Shown: positions 34,248-43,206 of the stretch, piece by piece | How the letters are laid out: each line of letters opens with the position of its first letter | Position numbering within the stretch: position 1 is the stretch's first letter | NCBI RefSeq assembly: GCF_003013395.1 | Contig: NZ_PXZM01000003.1 | Span: 62,001 to 126,000 of the forward strand | DNA from: Brevibacillus fortis | Lineage (GTDB): Bacteria > Bacillota > Bacilli > Brevibacillales > Brevibacillaceae | Direction: 5' to 3' | DNA length: 64,000 bases | Made by a program: the position numbers and the translations under genes | The notes under the pieces: generated by a model | Told to the model about the DNA's origin: nothing | Database searches by the model: none | What the model saw: only the letters and a program-made list of their open reading frames with translations

Positions 34248-34619
34248 ATGTCTGCTTCAGCAGAAAAGGTTGATGTATTTCAAGCGATCGCTGACCCTAC
34301 TCGTCGAGAAGTACTTCGCTTGCTAGCTGAAAAAGAATTGCCCATCTCAGCGATTACCTCTCATTTCCCCATAAGCCGAACTGCTGTGGTCAAGCATCTT
34401 CATATACTTGCTGACGCAGATTTGGTTACGGGACAAAAGGTAGGTCGCGAGAAAATCTATCGGCTGCATCCCGGTCCCCTGACAGAAGTAAAACAGTGGC
34501 TTTCCTTTTACGAGCAGTTTTGGAACAATAAGCTGTCTATGCTGAAGCACTTGGTGGAGACCGATGGCGATACGGAACTAACAATCGTACAAACGAAACC
34601 GGATCAACAAAAGAAATAA
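34248..34619 (+). CDS. ArsR-family transcriptional regulator
   Basis: The 123-aa protein has the ArsR winged-helix core: VFQAIADPTRREVLRLLAEK, the recognition helix region ISRTAVVKHLHILADADLV, and the wing GQKVGREKIYRLHPGPL. No cysteine pairs for arsenic or cadmium binding are present, so it belongs to the non-metal group that pairs with SRPBCC proteins. It starts directly after the SRPBCC stop codon and most likely represses its own operon through the tandem sites at 33736-33786. Confidence 0.9.
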   Translation: MSASAEKVDVFQAIADPTRREVLRLLAEKELPISAITSHFPISRTAVVKHLHILADADLVTGQKVGREKIYRLHPGPLTEVKQWLSFYEQFWNNKLSMLKHLVETDGDTELTIVQTKPDQQKK

Positions 34620-34634
34620 CTTGTCATGCCCTTC

Positions 34635-34671
34635 CCTCTTGATCGATTGACCTTGATCAGGAGGTTTTTTT
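34635..34671 (+). terminator. Rho-independent terminator after the ArsR gene
   Basis: CCTCTTGATC and GATCAGGAGG form a 10-bp stem with one wobble pair, followed by seven T on the plus strand, 16 bp past the ArsR stop. Confidence 0.85.
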
Positions 34672-34677
34672 CGAATA

Positions 34678-34706
34678 ACAAAAAGACTGCCGATTTCTCG
34701 ACAGCC
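34678..34706 (-). terminator. Rho-independent terminator after the lipoprotein gene
   Basis: On the minus strand GGCTGTCGA pairs with TCGGCAGTC (two wobble pairs), followed by TTTTTGTT. It lies 25 bp past the stop at 34732 and back-to-back with the ArsR terminator. Confidence 0.7.
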
Positions 34707-34731
34707 TGCTGTAGTTCAATTACGCAGTCAA

Positions 34732-35307
34732 TTACTTATTCAAGAGCTCAGTCAGTTCAGTGGATTCGGTCAGTTGCAGCGGTGCAGTACCATACGATTT
34801 GCCATCTTCAGAATCAAACATATGGTCCTTGTTATCTCCGGACAATACGAGGAACAGTGTCTTAGCTTTTACTTCCGCTTTATTGTTTTCTCCAACAAGT
34901 GCAGGCAATGTATTTGTCGTTACTTCCGCATAGTTGAATTCAACAGCCAACGCTTCTTTTTTGTCCTTCTCTACAGCTTGGGTGCTTTCATCAAAACGCA
35001 ACAGAGCTGCAGGTGTTTCAAAACGCTTATTCATGAGCGCAAGAATTTCCTTAAACTTATCATCTTCCGGCTTCAGGGATGTTTTCTCCCCTTGCTTATA
35101 CACCACGATTTCTTGTGGAGCGACAAATACTTGCTGTGCCTCTTTCTTCGCTTCTTCAGGCTTTTGTGCTGTTGCTTCACCAACTGGCTGTTGGGTACCT
35201 GTTGCCGCTTGATTCTGAGTATTTGGTTGCTCTGCCGTTTGCGTATTGCCGCAAGCAGTCAGGACTGCTAACAGAAGTGCAGCTGGGATCAATGTAGACT
35301 TTTTCAT
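34732..35307 (-). CDS. Small lipoprotein of unknown function
   Basis: The 191-aa product starts MKKSTLIPAALLLAVLTACG, a lipoprotein signal peptide with the lipobox LTAC, so it should be lipidated and anchored on the outer face of the cytoplasmic membrane. A flexible linker rich in Thr, Gln, Pro and Glu (residues about 22-60) follows, then a globular domain of about 125 residues that I do not recognise. The ATG at 35307 has AAGGTGG upstream; an in-frame ATG at 35328 is possible but its spacing is short. No functional partner nearby. Confidence 0.75.
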   Translation of the reverse strand: MKKSTLIPAALLLAVLTACGNTQTAEQPNTQNQAATGTQQPVGEATAQKPEEAKKEAQQVFVAPQEIVVYKQGEKTSLKPEDDKFKEILALMNKRFETPAALLRFDESTQAVEKDKKEALAVEFNYAEVTTNTLPALVGENNKAEVKAKTLFLVLSGDNKDHMFDSEDGKSYGTAPLQLTESTELTELLNK

Positions 35308-35363
35308 GTTGAGGACCACCTTTTCCATATTCTCTCTCCACTGTTTACTCGCGTAATAGAAAG

Positions 35364-35396
35364 AAGGGCGATCGCGAACAATCGCGAACACGCCCG
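35364..35396 (-). terminator. Possible terminator of the dipeptide transport operon
   Basis: GGGCG and CGCCC flank a tandem repeat of ATCGCGAACA (35371-35380 and 35381-35390). On the minus strand the stem is followed by TTCTTTCT. Weak as a terminator but located between the M20 gene and the lipoprotein gene. Confidence 0.4.
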
Positions 35397-35482
35397 TGCC
35401 GTTGAACTGATACGTGGAGTGCTATTAACGCAAGCATTATATTACAAATGGATATGAATAGCAAATTACCACTTATTGATTC

Positions 35483-36838
35483 TTACTTTGAAAGCTCCCC
35501 TAATCGATGAATCACATGGCATGTACATGAAATGCCCTGATAAAAAAGATCCACTTTCATATTTTCATTTGGCGCATGATTCGCCTCATCTGCATTCGCA
35601 TACGGGACCATCACGGATGGGACTCCGAGAATCTGTGTCCAGACATAATCGGGGAGGCTCCCGCCGACTCCAGGCACAAGAAGAGGTTCTACTCTGTAGG
35701 CATCCCTGACTGCCTGTGTAACCACTTTCACAATCTCTAGTTCAGCAGAAGTACGAGAAGGTTTCATATCTCCTTGATGCAAGACCTCTATGGAAGGAGT
35801 GTGTTTTTTCACATGTTCGCAAAGCTTTTGAAAAATATCGTCTGGGTCTTGATCGATGACTAGCCGTATATCCATTTTCACGCGTGCAGTGGCTGGAATA
35901 ATCGTCTTGGAGCCGTCTCCCCCGTATCCACTGTGGAAGCCGCAAATATTGAAAGTCGGTTCCAAGGATACCAAGCGATAAAAGGTTTCGGCGTCCGCTT
36001 CGATATCTGGATATCCGATCTGCTCGATCAACGCCTCGCGCTCAAAAGGAAGCTTGCGAAGCAAATCCAGCTCATAGGCAGTCGGTTGGCGGATGTTATC
36101 GTAAAATCCTTCGATTAGCACCCTCCCTTGCTCATCACGCATCGTATTTAACAAGTCAATTAGCATCCATGCCGGATTGGGTGCAATATTTCCCATATTT
36201 CCCGAATGATGATCCCATTTTGCTCCGTGTGCTACCAGTTCGATACCAAGAATACCCCTCACACCTAACTCAACAGAAGGAATGCCACTTCCATGCATGG
36301 GCCCATCTGATGTGTAAACAAGGTCACATGCCAATAGCTCTTTATTCTCTTCAACGAAAGTAGCGAGGTGAGGACTACTGTTTTCCTCCTCCCCTTCAAA
36401 TACCAGCTTCACATTGACTGGCAACTCACCAAAGCTGTCCAAATACGTTTGAATCGCCAGTACCTGAGCCATTAACTGGCCTTTGTTGTCTCCTACTCCT
36501 CGACAATAAATCCTTCCGTCTCGTATGGTTGGTTCAAAGGGTGGCGACAGCCATTCCTCGAGCGGCTCAGGGGGCTGGACATCATAATGACCATAGATCA
36601 ATACTGTGAATGCATTCTCAGCCTTTATCCATTCCCCATACACAACTGGATGTCCCGCTGTTTCCATTAGACGACTCTGTATCCCACATGCCTGCATCAT
36701 CTCATTCAACAGCTCCGCACATTCTCGTACGCCTACATTGGTTGTACTTATGCTTTTCTGTTTCAACAAAGTGAACAATTGCTGTAAATAATGTTCTTTA
36801 CGCTCCTCTATCAGATGCTGAACAGTAGCCAAACTCAT
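35483..36838 (-). CDS. M20-family dipeptidase
   Basis: The 451-aa enzyme is an M20 zinc peptidase of the PepV/CNDP-like dipeptidase group. Metal ligands are visible in YGHYDVQPPEP, DNKGQL, EGEEENSS, SDGP and the late NHAPNEN. It cleaves dipeptides in the cytoplasm. It is the last gene of the ABC peptide transporter operon (37 bp after the ATPase gene), so it probably degrades the peptides that the transporter brings in. The start at 36838 has AGGAGAG upstream. Confidence 0.9.
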   Translation of the reverse strand: MSLATVQHLIEERKEHYLQQLFTLLKQKSISTTNVGVRECAELLNEMMQACGIQSRLMETAGHPVVYGEWIKAENAFTVLIYGHYDVQPPEPLEEWLSPPFEPTIRDGRIYCRGVGDNKGQLMAQVLAIQTYLDSFGELPVNVKLVFEGEEENSSPHLATFVEENKELLACDLVYTSDGPMHGSGIPSVELGVRGILGIELVAHGAKWDHHSGNMGNIAPNPAWMLIDLLNTMRDEQGRVLIEGFYDNIRQPTAYELDLLRKLPFEREALIEQIGYPDIEADAETFYRLVSLEPTFNICGFHSGYGGDGSKTIIPATARVKMDIRLVIDQDPDDIFQKLCEHVKKHTPSIEVLHQGDMKPSRTSAELEIVKVVTQAVRDAYRVEPLLVPGVGGSLPDYVWTQILGVPSVMVPYANADEANHAPNENMKVDLFYQGISCTCHVIHRLGELSK

Positions 36839-36875
36839 TGCTATCTTCTCTCCTATCTATTGTTTCCTTTTTTGA

Positions 36876-37841
36876 TCAGACATAGAGATGACAAGCCACA
36901 CTATGTGAATCGGTCACTTGTTGCATGTCTGGTCTGATTTCTTTGCATATCTCCATCACATTCGGACATCTACTTGAAAAAGCACAGCCCTGTGGAGAGT
37001 TGGCTGGTGAAGGTACGTCCCCTTGCAAAATGATTCGTTCCTTCCTCAATCGGGGATCTGCCACTGGGATGGCGGATAACAACGTCTTGGTATAGGGGTG
37101 TAATGGATTGGCGTACAATTGTTCCGTTGTCGCAAGCTCCGCCATTTTCCCTAAATACATGACCCCGACACGATTGCATATATGCCGAACCACCCCCAGA
37201 TCATGGGAGATGAACAAGTACGTGAGGTGAAATTCTTCTTGTAAATCCTGCATGAGATTTAAGATTTGCGACTGGATCGATACATCTAGTGCAGAGACGG
37301 GTTCATCAGCCACTACTAGCTGTGGTTGAAGAATCAGGGCACGAGCGATGCCAATTCGTTGCCGCTGCCCTCCGGAAAATTCATGAGCATACCGCTCAGC
37401 ATACGTGCGATTTAACCCGCAAACCTCCATTATATGGTGTATTTTTTCCAAACGCTGATGTTCATCACCCAATCTATGGGCTTTTAGCGGCTCATCCAGA
37501 ATTTCCTTTACCGTCAATCGTGGGTTAAGCGACGAGAACGGATCTTGGAACACCATTTGAAAATGCTTGCGCTGTTGCCTCAGTTCACTCGCTGATAAGG
37601 AAGATAAATTCCTACCTGCAAAACCGATTTCCCCTGAAGTTGGTTTTATCAGGTGCAAAATCGCCCTGCCCATCGTCGATTTTCCACATCCTGATTCTCC
37701 TACCAGCCCAAGCGTCTCTCCTTGATTGATGGTAAACGAAACATGATCGACGGCCTTCACTACACTCTTCGTTTTTTGCAGCAGCTTGTTCTTACCTGGA
37801 TAAAACACCTGTAACTGTTGTACTTCTACTAATGGGTCCAT
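36876..37841 (-). CDS. dppF: Oligopeptide/dipeptide ABC transporter ATPase (OppF/DppF-like)
   Basis: The 321-aa ATPase has [11 protein letters not shown] (Walker A), the QMVFQDPFSSLNPR loop, FSGGQRQRIGIARAL signature and VADEPVSALDVS (Walker B). It has the C-terminal oligopeptide-transport region with four cysteines around CAFSSRCP and CHLYV, which binds an iron-sulfur cluster in some homologues. The ATG at 37841 is preceded by GGGAGG; the frame extends upstream to 37886 into dppD. It starts 20 bp after the stop of the dppD-like gene and works with it as a heterodimer on the inner face of the transporter. Confidence 0.9.
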   Translation of the reverse strand: MDPLVEVQQLQVFYPGKNKLLQKTKSVVKAVDHVSFTINQGETLGLVGESGCGKSTMGRAILHLIKPTSGEIGFAGRNLSSLSASELRQQRKHFQMVFQDPFSSLNPRLTVKEILDEPLKAHRLGDEHQRLEKIHHIMEVCGLNRTYAERYAHEFSGGQRQRIGIARALILQPQLVVADEPVSALDVSIQSQILNLMQDLQEEFHLTYLFISHDLGVVRHICNRVGVMYLGKMAELATTEQLYANPLHPYTKTLLSAIPVADPRLRKERIILQGDVPSPANSPQGCAFSSRCPNVMEICKEIRPDMQQVTDSHSVACHLYV

Positions 37842-37861
37842 CCCAACACCTCCCGTTTCTC

Positions 37862-38827
37862 CTAGGCATGTAACCAGCATCGGCACGTATGATTATTGCC
37901 TACTAAAACAATCGCGGGCTCTTCCCCCCAGCAACGGTCAATAACATGATCGCACCGTTCTGCAAAGCGACACCCCTTGGTAATCGACCCTGCTGGCGGG
38001 ACTTGTCCTTTGATCGTATATAAGCGGCTTTTCTTTTCTACTGAAGAGGGCATGGATTGCAGTAAACCAATGGTATAAGGATGCTTAGGATTATGGAATA
38101 AATCATCGACGACAGCTTCTTCCACGACTTCACCTGCATACATCACCAGAACGCGGTCACACATCTCAGCGACCACCCCCAGGTCATGAGTGATTAGGAT
38201 GATGGCTGTGTTTTCTTTTTCTTGCAATTTTTTCATCAGATCTAAGATTTGCAACTGAATCGTTACATCCAGCGCCGTTGTTGGTTCGTCCGCGATCAAC
38301 AGCTTTGGCTGGCATGCCATTCCAATCGCAATCATTACCCGTTGCCGCATTCCACCCGACAACTCAAATGGATAGCTTCGGTAGATTTGCTCAGCACGGG
38401 ATATACCGACGCGCTTTAGCATCTCGATAGATTGTTCTTTTGCTTCCTGTTTGGATGCGCACGTATGAAGCAGAATAATCTCATCGATTTGTCGGCCGAT
38501 GGTAAAAACGGGGTTTAGGGAGGTCATCGGCTCCTGGAAAATCATCGAGATTTCGTTTCCTCGGACAATACGCATTTCTTCCTCGGAGAGTTGGGTCAAA
38601 TCCCTGTTGTTATAAACAATTTGCCCACTCGTAATGCGGCCGGGTGAGCTGATCAGGCGCATGATCGATAGGGACGTGATGCTTTTACCGCAACCGGATT
38701 CTCCGACGATCCCCAAGGTTTCACCTGCATGAACAACAAAGGAAATACCGTTGACGACCGTAATCTCTTCCTTCTCTTTCTTAAAAGAAACCTGGAGCTG
38801 GTTGACCTCTAAAATAGGCGTATTCAT
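37862..38827 (-). CDS. dppD: Oligopeptide/dipeptide ABC transporter ATPase (OppD/DppD-like)
   Basis: The 321-aa ATPase carries [11 protein letters not shown] (Walker A), [28 protein letters not shown] (signature) and [11 protein letters not shown] (Walker B). Its C-terminal domain has cysteines in [10 protein letters not shown] and TCRCWL. AAAGGAG lies upstream of the ATG. It partners with the DppF-like protein and powers peptide uptake through the two permeases encoded upstream in the same operon. Confidence 0.92.
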   Translation of the reverse strand: MNTPILEVNQLQVSFKKEKEEITVVNGISFVVHAGETLGIVGESGCGKSITSLSIMRLISSPGRITSGQIVYNNRDLTQLSEEEMRIVRGNEISMIFQEPMTSLNPVFTIGRQIDEIILLHTCASKQEAKEQSIEMLKRVGISRAEQIYRSYPFELSGGMRQRVMIAIGMACQPKLLIADEPTTALDVTIQLQILDLMKKLQEKENTAIILITHDLGVVAEMCDRVLVMYAGEVVEEAVVDDLFHNPKHPYTIGLLQSMPSSVEKKSRLYTIKGQVPPAGSITKGCRFAERCDHVIDRCWGEEPAIVLVGNNHTCRCWLHA

Positions 38828-38837
38828 TCGTTCACTT

Positions 38838-40382
38838 CTACTCCTTTAGCTTGGGATCGAGCGTGTCTCGCAGACCGTCGCCAAACAAATTGAAGCAGAC
38901 GACGGTCAGCACAATGGCGATTCCAGGAAAAAATGTTGGGTAGAAAAAATTCCGGCTGTTGTCTTTGGCTGCGCTCAACATCGCCCCCCATTCCGGAGCT
39001 GTTATGTCACCACCTAGACCGAGAAAGCTAAGAGCAGCACCAAGCAGAATCGCTGTACCGATTCTCATCGTCAAATAAACCATGACCACAGGTAGCATCC
39101 CAGGCAAAATATGCCGCATGATAATGACGAAATCTTGCACGCCGATTGATTTGGCCGCTTCCACATACGTCATTTGCTTTAAGGCTAAAGCACTCCCTCT
39201 GACGATGCGGATGAAGATAGGAACCGTAAAAACAGCTACTGCAAAAATAATGTTGACCATCCCTGCCCCTAGCACGGCGATGACAGCAATCGCGAGCAAA
39301 ATCCCCGGAAAAGCCAACAAGATATCGGTTAGGCGTGTAATGATCGAGTCAATCCACCTTCCGTAATATCCAGCTAACAGCCCAAGCAACGTCCCAATAA
39401 CAGCGCCGATCCCGACAGATACGAAACCAATGAATAGCGTTTCTCGAGTCCCAGCCAATACACGGCTGAAGATATCCCGATTTTGATGATCGGTTCCGAA
39501 CCAGTGAAGTAGAGAAGGTTGTTGATGCTTCCTGTTATCCATAAGCGCGATATGCGTCTGACTAGGTTTGATTTTGACAAGTACAGGCTCTTGCTGCGGT
39601 GTTTCAACAGCAATCGGAACAATGGTAGATACGGGCCCGATCGATACTTTCACTTGTCCGATACCCTGACCTAGCGCGGTCACCATTCCATCTGGACTTA
39701 CACGTATTACTTTTTCATCTGTCGACTGGTAATGAATTTGCCCGACCTCTTCCGATTGCTTTTTCCTAGCTGTTAAGAACCCGTTTTTTTCATGAGAGTC
39801 AGTCTTCCTCGCCCCCATTAATTGTTGTAGATTGCTACGTATTTGTTCCAAGCCGACCAGCTTATCACCGTTTGAAAGCGTGGCCTCCAGCTCAAGCTGT
39901 AAGATGTCCCCCTTCTTTACCTTGCCTGGCGGACCATGAAGTAACAGCTGTGTGAGAATGGGTGGGGTGTCCTCTACAGAAACGTCGAGCTGGATCTGCG
40001 TAGCGACATCTCCTTTGGCTATCAGCACCGTTGTGCTTCCTTGCCCGACTGGCGTAATGGTGATCGTGCCACTCGATTCACTGACAGAGGAAATCTGTCG
40101 GTTCGAACTTTGCAACATTACTTCAGACACAGGTCGTTCTGCTCCATCACTCATGATCCCGGTAATTTGAATCATTCCGGTCATTTCATTCGTTCTGTCG
40201 ATTCCCTTTTCTTCATACTGCTCCGTTACCGGCCGATTCGGATCATATGGCGTGATCCATGGTCCTGCCAGCCCTAGCAGAAAGATTCCGATTAAGATCC
40301 AAAAGGCTATGACCGCCATCGTCTGTTTCTTGAACTTTTTCAAAAATAGTTGATAGAAAGAGTAAGTCTTCTGACTTTTCAT
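38838..40382 (-). CDS. dppC: DppC-type permease with inserted Ig-like (Big_2) domains
   Basis: The 514-aa protein is about 200 residues longer than normal DppC/OppC (near 300). Residues about 20-45 form the first membrane helix; from about 293 the usual permease resumes with HWFGTDHQNRDIFSRVLAG and five more helices, including the EAA-like loop with EAAKSIGVQDFVIIMRHILPG. Between them about 230 residues form two Big_2-like repeats. The first is around residues 60-138 (SSVSESSGTITITPVGQGST) and the second around 140-275 (IRVSPDGMVTALGQGIGQVK). The insert lies in the loop between helices 1 and 2, which should face outside. RBS GAGGAG. Downstream of DppB by 17 bp. The insert might dock the lipid-anchored binding protein or the cell wall. 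Confidence 0.88.
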   Translation of the reverse strand: MKSQKTYSFYQLFLKKFKKQTMAVIAFWILIGIFLLGLAGPWITPYDPNRPVTEQYEEKGIDRTNEMTGMIQITGIMSDGAERPVSEVMLQSSNRQISSVSESSGTITITPVGQGSTTVLIAKGDVATQIQLDVSVEDTPPILTQLLLHGPPGKVKKGDILQLELEATLSNGDKLVGLEQIRSNLQQLMGARKTDSHEKNGFLTARKKQSEEVGQIHYQSTDEKVIRVSPDGMVTALGQGIGQVKVSIGPVSTIVPIAVETPQQEPVLVKIKPSQTHIALMDNRKHQQPSLLHWFGTDHQNRDIFSRVLAGTRETLFIGFVSVGIGAVIGTLLGLLAGYYGRWIDSIITRLTDILLAFPGILLAIAVIAVLGAGMVNIIFAVAVFTVPIFIRIVRGSALALKQMTYVEAAKSIGVQDFVIIMRHILPGMLPVVMVYLTMRIGTAILLGAALSFLGLGGDITAPEWGAMLSAAKDNSRNFFYPTFFPGIAIVLTVVCFNLFGDGLRDTLDPKLKE

Positions 40383-40399
40383 TCGTCTGCTCCTCTTCG

Positions 40400-41320
40400 T
40401 TATTCATAGCGGATTTGTGGATTCACGAGACTGTAGCTGATATCTACAAGAAGATTGACGATGAGAAACTGGACAGAAAAGAGCAGAATGAGCGCTTGCA
40501 TGGCCGGATAATCGCGAGCGAGAACCGAATCAATCAAGTACGATCCCAGCCCCGGCCATGCAAAAACTTGCTCAACGACAACTGCTCCTCCGAGCAAAAA
40601 GCCAAATTGCAGCCCGGTCATCGTAATCACGGCAATTAGCGCATTTCGCAATACATGCGTCCAAATAATGACTGATTCCCGCTGCCCTTTTGCCTTGGCT
40701 GTACGTACGAAATCTTCCTGCAATACTTCAAGGACGCTAGAACGTGTAAAGCGGGCAATGATCGCAGATACACCGAATCCGAGTGTTATCGACGGAAGCA
40801 GGAGGTGGACAAAGGTTCCGCTGCCACTCGTCGGAAACCAGCCTAACTGCACAGCAAAAATTTGCATGAGTATGAGTCCGAACCAAAACTCCGGAATGCT
40901 AATGATGGTCGTGGTTGAAATAATCCCTAGACGGTCCCAAATCGACTTGCGCTTCGCCGCAGAATATATCCCAACAACCAGACCTATGATGAGAGCCCAG
41001 AACATGGCAGCAAACGTTAATCCAAGCGTGTATAAGAACCGCTTACCAATCTCGTCAGAAACATTGGTCTTCGATTTGTAAGAAACACCGAAATCTCCCG
41101 TCAAAATTTGCTGAAGATACCGCCCGTACTGCACATAGAGTGGATCATGAAAGCCCAGGCTCTCTTTTACTTTCTCATAGGTGGCCATATCCATTTCGGC
41201 ACCATACATAATGCGGATCGGATCACCAGGGGTAAGATGTACGAACAAAAAAGATAGGATCGAGATGATCATTAAAATGGGAATCATACCCAATACGCGA
41301 CCGATAATATATCTAGCCAT
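40400..41320 (-). CDS. dppB: Dipeptide/oligopeptide ABC transporter permease (DppB/OppB-like)
   Basis: The 306-aa membrane protein has the OppB layout: a first helix (IGRVLGMIPILMIISILSFL), the exterior HLTPGDPIRIMYG and LGFHDPLYVQYGRYLQQ segments, five further helices, and the EAA loop containing FVRTAKAKGQRESVIIWTHV. It forms the translocation channel with the DppC-like permease. AAGGTG precedes the ATG. Second gene of the operon, 29 bp after the binding-protein gene. Confidence 0.93.
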   Translation of the reverse strand: MARYIIGRVLGMIPILMIISILSFLFVHLTPGDPIRIMYGAEMDMATYEKVKESLGFHDPLYVQYGRYLQQILTGDFGVSYKSKTNVSDEIGKRFLYTLGLTFAAMFWALIIGLVVGIYSAAKRKSIWDRLGIISTTTIISIPEFWFGLILMQIFAVQLGWFPTSGSGTFVHLLLPSITLGFGVSAIIARFTRSSVLEVLQEDFVRTAKAKGQRESVIIWTHVLRNALIAVITMTGLQFGFLLGGAVVVEQVFAWPGLGSYLIDSVLARDYPAMQALILLFSVQFLIVNLLVDISYSLVNPQIRYE

Positions 41321-41349
41321 TTCCTACACCTTCTTTTTGTAAAACTAGC

Positions 41350-42966
41350 TTATTGTTTGTAAGCAGCATGGAGACGAACTGTATCAAGGGTAACCCCCAC
41401 ATCCACAACATTTTTCCGTTTTGCGATCACCACATCCGGGACATACAGGAATATCCAGGGGGCCTCATCCATGATGACTTTTTGTGCTTCGGCGTATTTT
41501 TGCTGTGCCATGCTGTTGTCCGTTGCTTTTAATGCTTCATTTAACAGCTGATCGACTTGTTGATTCTGATAAAAGCCAGAGTTATTATAGTTCGGTGGAA
41601 TTCTGTCAGAGGCAAAGTTTGGTCTCATTCCCCAATCCGCTTCAGCAGTACCCGCCCCCCATCGCCCGATATACAAATCAGTGCCCTCTCCGGCGTCCAG
41701 CATTTCAAACAGCGTGCCGCTCTCGTAAGCTTGCACCTCTACTTTGATCCCTACAGCTTGCAGCTGCATCTTGATATTTTCAGCAATCGCGACGAATTCC
41801 GTTGAATTGCGCGTCCACAACGTAGCTGCGAAACCATCTGGATAACCAGCCTCCGTCAACAGTTGTTTCGCTTTGTCAGCGTTGTATAGATAGCTTTGCT
41901 GTTTCGCGTAGCCTTTTACCAATGGCGAAAGCGGAGAGTCGGCAGCTGTGCCATACCCGTCTGCAACCTGACTGATCAACTGTTCTTTGTTTATCGCGTA
42001 GTTCATCGCCTGACGCACACGCTTGTCCTTGTACTTATCCAGCTTTGTATTCATACCGACATAAATCATGTTGAGCGATGGACCAGAGTAAACATCTAGA
42101 TTCGCGTCTTCCCCTATCATTCGTGCATCCAGTGTCGGCAAACTTGTCACGATGTCTACTTCGCCAGCTTTTAGCATATTGACCCTCGTACTCGCCTCCA
42201 TCACAGGCTTAAACAGAATCGCTGCTAGCTTTGCCGGTTTCTCTTTATCCCAGTAATCATCAAAAGCAGCAACCTTCACAAACTGCCCGTTCTTCCATTC
42301 GTGGAATTGGTAGGGACCAGTACCTACTGGATTGCGGTCCATATTGTATTTCGGATCATCGATCTTTTTTTGCAATTCTTTCTGCGATTTGAAGCTGGCA
42401 GAAGGATGTGCCATATAGGCAACCATCGCAGAATTGGGTACATTCGCCGTGACAGTTATCGTGTACGGGTCTACTACTGTAACCTCCTTGATAAATCCAA
42501 AGAAGCTCGCTCGCGCCATGCCATTCTCCTTGTTACGCACATAATCGAGATTCTTTTTCACTACATTAGCATCAAAGACTGTGCCGTCATGAAAAAGAAT
42601 TCCTTTTCGCAAGTGAAAAGTAAGTGTTGTTGCATCAGCGTTTAATTGGTAATCGGTTGCAAGAACAGGGACAACCTCTCCGTTTTCATTCCGGGTAAGC
42701 AGTCCTTCGAACATCGTGGACAAAATGTGTAGCGTGTTGCTATCCGTGGAATTCCAAGGATCAAGTGAGGTGGCCTCAGCTTCGAGGGCCACTGTTAATT
42801 CCGCGTTTAATTCTGCTTTTACTGGTACTTCTTGTTGCTCGGCGTGTTCTGGTGCTGGTCCGTTTGTTGGCGGGGTTTGACCAGAATTGCTCGTACAGCC
42901 AGCTAGCATAGCAGTTGCCACCAAAAAGCTGACTGTGAGTAATCTCACTCTTTTTCTCATCTGCAC
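41350..42966 (-). CDS. dppA: Peptide ABC transporter substrate-binding lipoprotein (DppA/OppA-like)
   Basis: The 538-aa protein has a lipoprotein signal ending in the lipobox LAGC and the SBP_bac_5 fold: LDPWNSTDSNTLHILSTMFE, FHLRKGILFHDGTVFDA, NPVGTGPYQF and the C-terminal APWIFLYVPDV. It captures peptides outside the membrane for the permease. GTG at 42966 has GGGGAG 8 bases upstream and is chosen; ATG at 42960 or TTG at 42990 are alternatives. It heads the operon, 49 bp after a sigma-54-like promoter at 43015-43030. Confidence 0.9.
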   Translation of the reverse strand: MQMRKRVRLLTVSFLVATAMLAGCTSNSGQTPPTNGPAPEHAEQQEVPVKAELNAELTVALEAEATSLDPWNSTDSNTLHILSTMFEGLLTRNENGEVVPVLATDYQLNADATTLTFHLRKGILFHDGTVFDANVVKKNLDYVRNKENGMARASFFGFIKEVTVVDPYTITVTANVPNSAMVAYMAHPSASFKSQKELQKKIDDPKYNMDRNPVGTGPYQFHEWKNGQFVKVAAFDDYWDKEKPAKLAAILFKPVMEASTRVNMLKAGEVDIVTSLPTLDARMIGEDANLDVYSGPSLNMIYVGMNTKLDKYKDKRVRQAMNYAINKEQLISQVADGYGTAADSPLSPLVKGYAKQQSYLYNADKAKQLLTEAGYPDGFAATLWTRNSTEFVAIAENIKMQLQAVGIKVEVQAYESGTLFEMLDAGEGTDLYIGRWGAGTAEADWGMRPNFASDRIPPNYNNSGFYQNQQVDQLLNEALKATDNSMAQQKYAEAQKVIMDEAPWIFLYVPDVVIAKRKNVVDVGVTLDTVRLHAAYKQ

Positions 42967-43014
42967 GTAAATCGCTCCCCTTTCTAGCAATGATGTGAAA
43001 CTACGGAGTTAATT

Positions 43015-43030
43015 AGCATGATCTATGCCA
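43015..43030 (-). promoter_or_regulatory. Sigma-54-like promoter of the peptide transport operon
   Basis: Minus strand TGGCATAGATCATGCT matches the -24/-12 consensus TGGCAC-N5-TTGCA/T, with GG and GC dinucleotides exactly 10 bases apart and two mismatches elsewhere. It faces the operon and lies next to a divergently transcribed AAA+ activator gene. Confidence 0.65.
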
Positions 43031-43147
43031 AAAAAAATAGGCAGCTGTCTATGCTGCTTCCTTGTACTGAACCCTTGATATTTGCTGGTTTTCCCGATTA
43101 ATTATTCGTGCACTGAAAAGCTATTTGGTTTAAGATAAAGAATATTC

Positions 43148-43191
43148 GGTTATTTATTGCGGCTATTTTACCCAAACATACCCAAATAACC
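43148..43191. promoter_or_regulatory. Candidate upstream activator site of the peptide transport operon
   Basis: GGTTATTT (43148-43155) and AAATAACC (43184-43191) are inverted copies. Between them TACCCAAA occurs twice, 10 bp apart (43169-43176, 43179-43186). The array lies about 120-160 bp upstream of the sigma-54-like promoter, the usual enhancer distance, and just before the activator's own start. Confidence 0.5.
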
Positions 43192-43206
43192 AAAAGCGAG
43201 GAAGGC

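Noticed and set aside
35371..35390. Tandem ATCGCGAACA repeat as a functional iteron
   Set aside because: Only two copies, inside a weak terminator-like stem, with no replication gene nearby.
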